This document shows positions 30,748-36,412 of a stretch of DNA of 36,412 nt, one piece after another (position 1 is the first letter of the stretch; each line of letters opens with the position of its first letter). Made by a program: the position numbers and the translations under genes. Source of the stretch: 66-474 sp036759545 (GTDB lineage: Bacteria; Pseudomonadota; Gammaproteobacteria; Xanthomonadales; Rhodanobacteraceae); assembly GCA_036759545.1 (NCBI GenBank), contig DAIOUL010000019.1, positions 1-36,412 on the forward strand, read 5' to 3'. The notes under the pieces were generated by a model. That model saw only the letters and a list, made by a program, of their open reading frames with translations. It was not told the DNA's origin and searched no databases.

Positions 30748-33700
30748 ATGATCGTCCTCGACGGGCGCTCCGCCCTGTCGCCGTTCCGCCTCGACCGCTT
30801 GAACGAACGCTTGGCGCCGCTGGCGAAAGGCGCGCGCGTACGCGGCGCGCGTTTCGTTTATTTCATCGATGCGGAACACGCGCTCGATCCGCAGCAGCAC
30901 CGCCGTCTCGCCGAGGTGCTGGACGCGGGCGAAGGCGCTCCGGCCGATGCCACGTTATGGGTGGTGCCGCGGCTGGGTACCGTTTCGCCGTGGTCGAGCA
31001 AGGCCAGCGACATCCTGCACGGCATCGGCCTGCCGGTGCGGCGCGTGGAGCGCGGCATCGCATTCCTGATCGACGGCGTGAACGCGGAAGAGCGCGCGAA
31101 ATTCGATGCGGCCGCCAATGCGCTGCACGATTCGATGACGCAATCGGTACTGACCGCACTGGATCAGGCGCGAGGATTGTTCCTGATCGGCGCGCCGGAA
31201 CCGCTGCGCACGATCGCGCTGGGGAACGATGCGCGCGCGGCGCTGCAGGCGGCGAATACGGAATTCGGCCTTGCCCTGGCGACGGACGAAATCGACTACC
31301 TGATCGAACACTACGCAGCGCTGCAGCGCGATCCGAGCGACGCCGAGCTGGTGATGTTCGCGCAGGCGAATTCCGAACATTGCCGCCACAAGATCTTCAA
31401 TGCGCAGTTCACCGTCGATGGCGCGCCGCAAAGCGCCACGTTGTTCGGCATGATCCGCAACACGCACGCCGTGTCGCCCGCACACACCTTGTCGGCCTAC
31501 AGTGATAACGCTGCGGTGATCGAGGGTTCGCAGGGTGCGCGGTTCTTCGCGGACGCTGATGGCGTGTGGCGCGCGCACGTCGAAGACATTCCCTATGCGA
31601 TAAAAGTCGAAACGCACAATCATCCCACCGCGATCGCGCCGCGGCCGGGCGCATCCACCGGGTCGGGCGGCGAAATCCGCGACGAGGGCGCGGTCGGCCG
31701 CGGTGGCAAACCGAAAGCGGGGCTGACGGGATTTTCGGTGTCTCACTTGCGCATTCCGAATCTGCAACGGCCTTGGGAGAACGTACGGCCATTGCCGGCG
31801 CGCTTCGCATCAGCCTTCGAAATCATGCGTGATGCGCCGCTGGGCGCCGCCGCGTTCAACAACGAATTCGGCCGACCGTGTCTCGGCGGTTATTTCCGCA
31901 GTTTCGAACAGGAAGCCGGCGATGGCGTGCGGCGCGGCTACGACAAGCCGATCATGATCGCCGGCGGCCTCGCCAACGTGCGGCCGATGCACGTGAAAAA
32001 GAACAAGCTCGCGCCGGGCGATGCCGTGATCGTGCTGGGTGGACCTGCGATGCTGATCGGCCTGGGCGGCGGCGCGGCCTCATCGATGGCCGGCGGTCAA
32101 AGCTCAGAACAACTCGACTTCGCATCCGTGCAGCGCGACAACCCCGAGATGCAGCGCCGCTGTCAGGAGGTGATCGACGCGTGCACTTCGTTCGGAGAAA
32201 AGAATCCGATTCAAGCGATCCACGACGTCGGCGCGGGGGGCCTGTCGAACGCGATTCCGGAATTGCTGCACGACTCGGACGTGGGCGGCGAGATCGATCT
32301 CGACAAAGTTCCGCGCGATGATCCGCACCTCTCGCCGATGCAGTTGTGGTGCAACGAATCGCAGGAGCGCTACGTGCTCGGCGTGCGGCCGGACGATCTG
32401 CCGGAGTTCGAAAAAGTCTGCGCGCGCGAACGCTGTCCGTTCGCGGTGGTCGGCACGGCAACGGAAGAGCGGCGGTTGCTGGTCACGACCGAAAAGCGGG
32501 AACAGGGAACGGGGAACAGGGAACAGGTCGCTGCAGGTAATTCCCCGCTCCCCGTTCCCCGTTCCCGCATTGTTGATTTGCCGCTCGACATGCTCCTCGG
32601 CAAGCCGCCGCGCATGCAGCGCGATGCGGTGCGCTTCAAGCCGCGCGTGGAAGTGGTGCCGGATCTGTCCGGGATCGGCCTGGACGAAGCCGTGCAGCGC
32701 GTGCTGCGCATGCCCGGTGTGGGTTCCAAGAGCTTTCTGGTCACGATCGGCGATCGCAGCGTCGGCGGCCTGTGTTCGCGCGATCCGATGGTCGGTCCAT
32801 GGCAAGTGCCGGTGGCCGATTGCGCCGTGACGCTCGCCGATTTCGACGGCTACGCCGGCGAAGCGATGGCGATGGCCGAACGCGCGCCGGTGGCGCTACT
32901 CGATGCAGCGGCCAGCGCGCGTCTTGCGGTCAGTGAGGCGATCACCAATTTGCTTGCCGCTCCGGTCACGCTGGATGAAATCCGCCTGTCCGCGAACTGG
33001 ATGGCCGCTGCGGGACACCAGGGCGAAGACGCCGCGCTGTTCGACGCAGTGCGCGCGGTCGGCCAGCAACTGTGTCCCGCACTCGGCATCTCGATTCCGG
33101 TCGGCAAGGACTCGCTGTCGATGCAGACGGTGTGGCGCGACAACGGCATCGAACAGCGCACGCTGGCGCCCGTGTCGCTGATCGTCACCGCGTTCGCGCG
33201 CGTTGCGGACGTGCGCCGCGCGCTGACCCCGCGCATCAAGCTGGATCGCGGCGACTCGGAACTGTGGCTGATCGATCTGGGCGCGGGACGCGATCGGCTC
33301 GGCGCCAGTGCACTGACGCAGGCGTTCAATCGCGGCGGCGGCGTGCCGCCCGATCTGGACGATCCTCAACGTCTGAAGAATCTGTTCACGCTGGTGCGCG
33401 AAGCCGAGGGCGCCGGCTTGCTGCTGGCCTATCACGACCGCTCAGACGGCGGCGCGATCGTGACCTTGCTGGAGATGGCGTTCGCAGGACATTGCGGCCT
33501 GGAAATCCGCCTGGACGGCTGGGCCGAGAACACGCTGCGCGCGCTGTTCAACGAGGAACCGGGCGCGGTGTTGCAGGTGCGCAGCGCCGACCGCGACGCG
33601 TTCATGGCATTGGCTGCCAAGCATGGGCTCGCCGCGATGACGCACGCGATCGGCCGCCCGAAACCGAAGTTGGGCATCAAGCTGCTGCTCGGCGACGAGA

Positions 33701-34662
33701 CGTTTGCCAAGTGGAACTGGAAGCAGTTGTTCGCCGCGTGGCACGAAACCAGCCACGCGATGCAGCGACTGCGCGACAACCCGGCAAGCGCGGATTCAGA
33801 ACGCGAATGGCGCACCGACGACGACGATCCGGGCATCTCGCCGAAGCTGACTTTCGATCCGGCCGAGAACATCTCCGCGCCCTACATCGCGAAAGGCGTG
33901 CGGCCGCGCGTGGCCGTGCTGCGCGAGCAGGGCGTCAACGGCCAGGTCGAAATGGCGGCGGCCTTCACGCGTGCCGGTTTCGAGGCGATCGACGTGCACA
34001 TGAGCGACCTCGCCGCCGGCCTGCGTAAACTTTCGGACTTCCGCGGTGTCGCTGCCTGCGGCGGGTTTTCCTACGGCGACGTGCTCGGCGCGGGCCGCGG
34101 ATGGGCGGCTTCGGTGCTCTATCACGAAAAACTGCGGGAACAATTCGCCGCGTTCTTTGCCGACCCGAACACTTTCGCGTTGGGGCTGTGCAACGGCTGC
34201 CAGATGCTCTCGCATTTGAAAGGCATCATCCCCGGCGCCGAACACTGGCCTGCATTCGAACGCAACACGTCCGAACAGTACGAGGCGCGATTCGTCACGG
34301 TGGAAGTGATGGAATCGCCTTCGATCTTCTTCCGCGGCATGGCGGGATCCCGCATTCCGATCGTCACCGCGCATGGCGAAGGCCGCACGGTGTTCGCATA
34401 CGATGCCAAAGCGGGCAAGGCCAATCCGTGCCTGCGCTTCGTGGACAACCGCGGCAAGCCGACCGAACAGTTTCCGCTGAATCCCAACGGCTCGGCCGAT
34501 GGCTTGACCGGATTCACGTCGGCGGACGGGCGCGTCATGATCCTGATGCCGCATCCCGAGCGCGTGTTCCGCAGCGTGCAGATGAGCTGGCGGCCGCCGG
34601 GCTGGGGCGAGGATTCGCCGTGGATGCGGATGTTCCGCAACGCGCGGGTTTTTGTCGGGTGA
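30748..34662 (+). CDS. purL: Phosphoribosylformylglycinamidine synthase with in-frame repeat insert
   Basis: 1304 residues from the ATG at 30748 (E. coli 1295). Converts FGAR, glutamine and ATP to FGAM in purine synthesis. N-terminal PurS-like domain (1-150), linker, two AIRS-type halves (ETHNHPTAIAPRPGASTGSG and GGFSY-type ends), and a C-terminal class I glutaminase (about 1045-1304; nucleophile Cys1148 in LGLCNGCQM, His in MPHPERVF). Between GTATEERRLLVTTE and IVDLPLDMLLGKPPRM about 24 residues (584-607) are a translated heptad element. E. coli has only about ten residues in the same linker. The reading frame is kept. All other motifs are normal, so the enzyme is probably active. Confidence 0.97.
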   Translation: MIVLDGRSALSPFRLDRLNERLAPLAKGARVRGARFVYFIDAEHALDPQQHRRLAEVLDAGEGAPADATLWVVPRLGTVSPWSSKASDILHGIGLPVRRVERGIAFLIDGVNAEERAKFDAAANALHDSMTQSVLTALDQARGLFLIGAPEPLRTIALGNDARAALQAANTEFGLALATDEIDYLIEHYAALQRDPSDAELVMFAQANSEHCRHKIFNAQFTVDGAPQSATLFGMIRNTHAVSPAHTLSAYSDNAAVIEGSQGARFFADADGVWRAHVEDIPYAIKVETHNHPTAIAPRPGASTGSGGEIRDEGAVGRGGKPKAGLTGFSVSHLRIPNLQRPWENVRPLPARFASAFEIMRDAPLGAAAFNNEFGRPCLGGYFRSFEQEAGDGVRRGYDKPIMIAGGLANVRPMHVKKNKLAPGDAVIVLGGPAMLIGLGGGAASSMAGGQSSEQLDFASVQRDNPEMQRRCQEVIDACTSFGEKNPIQAIHDVGAGGLSNAIPELLHDSDVGGEIDLDKVPRDDPHLSPMQLWCNESQERYVLGVRPDDLPEFEKVCARERCPFAVVGTATEERRLLVTTEKREQGTGNREQVAAGNSPLPVPRSRIVDLPLDMLLGKPPRMQRDAVRFKPRVEVVPDLSGIGLDEAVQRVLRMPGVGSKSFLVTIGDRSVGGLCSRDPMVGPWQVPVADCAVTLADFDGYAGEAMAMAERAPVALLDAAASARLAVSEAITNLLAAPVTLDEIRLSANWMAAAGHQGEDAALFDAVRAVGQQLCPALGISIPVGKDSLSMQTVWRDNGIEQRTLAPVSLIVTAFARVADVRRALTPRIKLDRGDSELWLIDLGAGRDRLGASALTQAFNRGGGVPPDLDDPQRLKNLFTLVREAEGAGLLLAYHDRSDGGAIVTLLEMAFAGHCGLEIRLDGWAENTLRALFNEEPGAVLQVRSADRDAFMALAAKHGLAAMTHAIGRPKPKLGIKLLLGDETFAKWNWKQLFAAWHETSHAMQRLRDNPASADSEREWRTDDDDPGISPKLTFDPAENISAPYIAKGVRPRVAVLREQGVNGQVEMAAAFTRAGFEAIDVHMSDLAAGLRKLSDFRGVAACGGFSYGDVLGAGRGWAASVLYHEKLREQFAAFFADPNTFALGLCNGCQMLSHLKGIIPGAEHWPAFERNTSEQYEARFVTVEVMESPSIFFRGMAGSRIPIVTAHGEGRTVFAYDAKAGKANPCLRFVDNRGKPTEQFPLNPNGSADGLTGFTSADGRVMILMPHPERVFRSVQMSWRPPGWGEDSPWMRMFRNARVFVG
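32496..32568 (+). repeat. Heptad inverted-repeat element inside purL
   Basis: Boundary GAAAAGCGGGAACAGGGAAC, then four GGGAAC blocks (one spacer G instead of A), a centre of about 14 bases, and an arm of CCCCGCTCCCCGTTCCCCG units ending CCCGC. Same orientation relative to the gene as the gspG/H/J copies. Reads as REQGTGNREQ and SPLPVPRSR. Confidence 0.88.
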
Positions 34663-34708
34663 CTTGAGTACCATTGCAGATGAAAATTGACTTGGCAGAT
34701 GTGCGCTT

Positions 34709-34830
34709 TTCTCCTCCCCCTTCAAGGGGGAGGCCGGGAGGGGGATGGTGTATGCATTACGCGTTTGTGCAACGTGCCGATCCTTTCAACCCCATCCCCA
34801 CCCAACCTTCCCCTTGAAGGGGAGGGCTTT
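34709..34830. repeat. CTCCCCCTTCAAGGGGGAG inverted repeat between purL and methyltransferase
   Basis: Two homologous arms in inverse orientation, 34709-34747 and 34791-34830, each itself a palindrome (CTCCCCCTTCAAGGGGGAG and its CCTTCCCCTTGAAGGGGAGG counterpart), around a centre of about 43 bases. Resembles common small dispersed proteobacterial repeats. It occupies most of the 172-base gap; the right arm ends in an AAGGGGAGGG that can serve as the ribosome site of the next gene. Confidence 0.75.
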
Positions 34831-34834
34831 TCCC

Positions 34835-35557
34835 GTGGCCGCCGAAAGCGGACTCACCGAAAGCAACCGCCGTTTCTACGACAGCTTGTGGTCCGGCGCA
34901 AAGCTGATTGAGCCGCAGCGCTTCAACACCTGGCCGGTGGTTGCGGAATTGTGCGCGCGAGAGGCGCGGCGGCTGGAAATCGCTCCGGGATTGCGGCCGC
35001 GCCTGCCGCTGGACGACACGGTGTTTCTCGATCTCAGCGCGCCGGCGCTGCGGGCTTTGCGCGCACGCAGGGCCAGCGCGACGAACGGATTGCTCGGCGC
35101 GCTGCCTTTCGTCGATGCTTCATTCGATCTGATCTGCGCATTCGACATCGTCGAACACGTGGCCGACGACGATGCGGCTTTCGCGGAACTGGCGCGCGTG
35201 TGCGCACCCGGCGCAACGCTGCTGCTTTCGGTCCCACTGCATCCGCAGGCATGGACCGCCTTCGACGATTTCGTCGGCCACTGCCGCCGCTACGAACCCG
35301 ATGCACTTGCCGCAAAACTTGCCCGACGCGGCTTCTCGATCGAACGCAGCGCGGTGTACGGCATGCAACCGAAATCCTCGGTGCTGCTGGATCTCGGCAT
35401 GTGGTTCCTGAAGCGGCATCCCGGCGTGGCGATGGGCTGGTACAACCGCGTGCTGATGCCGCTCGGTTTGAAGATGCAGAAACCGTTGCGGTGGACGGAT
35501 GGAATGATCGATGCGCGAGGGGTGGATGAAGTGCTGCTGATCTGCCGCAAGCGCTAG
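34835..35557 (+). CDS. SAM-dependent methyltransferase (class I, type 11)
   Basis: 240 residues from a GTG at 34835, eight bases after AAGGGGAGGG. The frame is open to an ATG at 34745, but that N-terminus is translated repeat, so I reject it. Fold signs: RRLEIAPGLRPRLPL as motif I (Ala in place of the usual Gly), VFLDLSAPALRAL as motif II, FDLICAFDIVEHVADDDAAF (motif post-II), and GATLLLSVPLHPQAW as motif III. C-terminal extension with a hydrophobic stretch (GMQPKSSVLLDLGMWFLKRH). Substrate unknown. Its stop lies three bases from the stop of the convergent EAL gene, leaving no room for a separate terminator. Confidence 0.85.
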   Translation: MAAESGLTESNRRFYDSLWSGAKLIEPQRFNTWPVVAELCAREARRLEIAPGLRPRLPLDDTVFLDLSAPALRALRARRASATNGLLGALPFVDASFDLICAFDIVEHVADDDAAFAELARVCAPGATLLLSVPLHPQAWTAFDDFVGHCRRYEPDALAAKLARRGFSIERSAVYGMQPKSSVLLDLGMWFLKRHPGVAMGWYNRVLMPLGLKMQKPLRWTDGMIDARGVDEVLLICRKR

Positions 35558-35560
35558 CGT

Positions 35561-36412
35561 TCAGGGTATCGCGGAAACGCGCACCCGTTCGGCGATGAAC
35601 CGCCGGCACGCATCCGCCGGCATCGGCATCGCCAGCCAATGGCCCTGGATCTCGTCGCAACTCTGTGCGCGCAGGAAGGCCAGTTGCTCGGCGGTCTGCA
35701 CGCCTTCCGCGACCACGTTCAACTGCAGCGAGTGAGCCATGGTGATGATCGTGGCGGTAATCGCGGCGTCGTCCGGATCGATGGTGACGTCGCCGACGAA
35801 TTCCTTGTCCACTTTCAACGTATCGATGGGCAGGCGTTTCAGGTAGGCCAGCGATGAATAGCCGGTGCCGAAGTCGTCGATCGCCAGCTTCACTCCTATC
35901 GATTTCAATTCGCCGAGGATGCGCGCCGACTGCTCGGCATTGGCCATGACCATGCTCTCGGTCAGTTCCAGCTCGAGCTGGTCGGGCGCAATGTCGTGCT
36001 CGGCAAGAATTTCGCAGATGCGCTGGGTGAGTTCCGGCCGCTCCAGTTGCGCGGCGGAAAGATTGACCGCCATGGAAAGTCCCCGCAGACCGGTATCGCG
36101 AAAACTCTGCAGATCCGAGCAGGCGGTCGTGAGCACGAATTCGCCGATTTCGTTGATCACACCGGTTTCCTCGGCCAGCGGAATGAACGTCGCGGGCGGC
36201 ACCTCGCCCAGTTCCGCGCTGCGCCAGCGCAGCAATGCCTCGACGCCGGTGATGCGTTCCGACTGAATCGCCATCTTGGGCTGATACACCAGCGCGAATT
36301 CGCCGCGTTCCAGCGCGCGGCGCAGCGCGGTCATCATGCGCGCGCGATCGCGTGCCTGCGTGTCCATGTGCGTGTGGTACACCGCCCAGGTGTTACGGCC
36401 GCGTTCCTTGGC
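35561..36412 (-). CDS. GGDEF-EAL domain protein, 5'-truncated by window edge
   Basis: Partial: the frame is open to the window end, and the first visible residues AKERGRNTWA are the typical last helix of a GGDEF domain. A linker (VYHTHMDTQARDRARMMTAL) leads to a complete EAL phosphodiesterase domain: VYQPKM, the signature EALLRW, NLSAAQLERPE, ELELTESMVM, the DDFGTGYSSLAYLKRLP metal/loop-6 region, LKVDKEFVGD and NVVAEGVQTAEQLAFL. The catalytic residues are present, so c-di-GMP hydrolysis is likely. The state of the GGDEF half and any sensor domains cannot be seen. Methionine codons inside the visible part are not starts. Confidence 0.93.
   Translation of the reverse strand, partial: AKERGRNTWAVYHTHMDTQARDRARMMTALRRALERGEFALVYQPKMAIQSERITGVEALLRWRSAELGEVPPATFIPLAEETGVINEIGEFVLTTACSDLQSFRDTGLRGLSMAVNLSAAQLERPELTQRICEILAEHDIAPDQLELELTESMVMANAEQSARILGELKSIGVKLAIDDFGTGYSSLAYLKRLPIDTLKVDKEFVGDVTIDPDDAAITATIITMAHSLQLNVVAEGVQTAEQLAFLRAQSCDEIQGHWLAMPMPADACRRFIAERVRVSAIP

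Noticed and set aside
34745..34834. N-terminal extension of the methyltransferase
   Set aside because: It is translated palindromic repeat; a GTG with a good purine-rich site follows at 34835.

Overview
The window is high-GC DNA from a gammaproteobacterium of the Xanthomonadales/Lysobacterales type, most plausibly a Rhodanobacteraceae-like genus. I infer this from the Xanthomonas-style type II secretion order (E-F-G-H-I-J-K-L-M-N-D, secretin last), from the pepA/lptF-lptG/RDD/xerD/dsbC neighbourhood, and from abundant short dispersed repeats. No genus can be fixed from sequence reading alone. I saw no tRNA, rRNA, CRISPR array, prophage or insertion sequence. No gene-free gap exceeds about 200 bases, and every gap over 150 bases is mostly filled by a repeat, except 17073-17225, in which I see nothing.

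Layout. 1-757 is the end of a metallo-beta-lactamase-fold hydrolase. 957-2635 (minus) holds a queuosine-precursor transporter and a family-2 glycosyltransferase. 2763-3182 is a small secreted protein. 3201-5002 (minus) carries two tandem paralogous periplasmic proteins with TonB-C-like domains. 5057-16501 (minus) is a complete type II secretion operon of eleven genes. 16650-18608 (minus) has a small secreted protein and an iron-sulfur L-serine dehydratase. 18756-18986 is a glutaredoxin-like protein. 18987-20744 (minus) is a YceI / cytochrome b561 / YceI operon. 20858-24373 is a large hybrid sensor kinase. Then come pepA (minus), lptF-lptG (lipopolysaccharide export), an RDD membrane protein (minus), xerD, a DsbC-type thioredoxin lipoprotein, purL, a SAM methyltransferase, and at the right edge the end of a GGDEF-EAL protein (minus).

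The most unusual content is a set of short inverted-repeat elements built from 7-base units. The main form has a 5' arm of GGGAACA units and a 3' arm of CCCCGTT units around a variable centre, and starts at an AAAGCGGG-like boundary. Copies lie inside the leader-peptide coding regions of three pseudopilin genes (gspG, gspH, gspJ), between the start codon and the prepilin-peptidase site. Another lies directly upstream of the gspF start, and another is in frame inside purL. All five have the same orientation relative to transcription. Because the unit is 7 bases and lacks stop codons, each arm reads as the same heptapeptide in every frame, so the element can sit inside genes without ending translation. 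Relatives with other units (GGTGAGC, GGGACTC) end the kinase/pepA pair and follow lptG. Two further repeat families, ATTCCGG composite palindromes and CTCCCCCTTCAAGGGGGAG palindromes, fill other gaps, and one supplies the apparent ribosome binding site of the methyltransferase.

Other oddities are a SPOR domain at the end of the secretin, a GspE lacking the usual four zinc-binding cysteines, and TonB-C-like paralogues directly behind the secretin.
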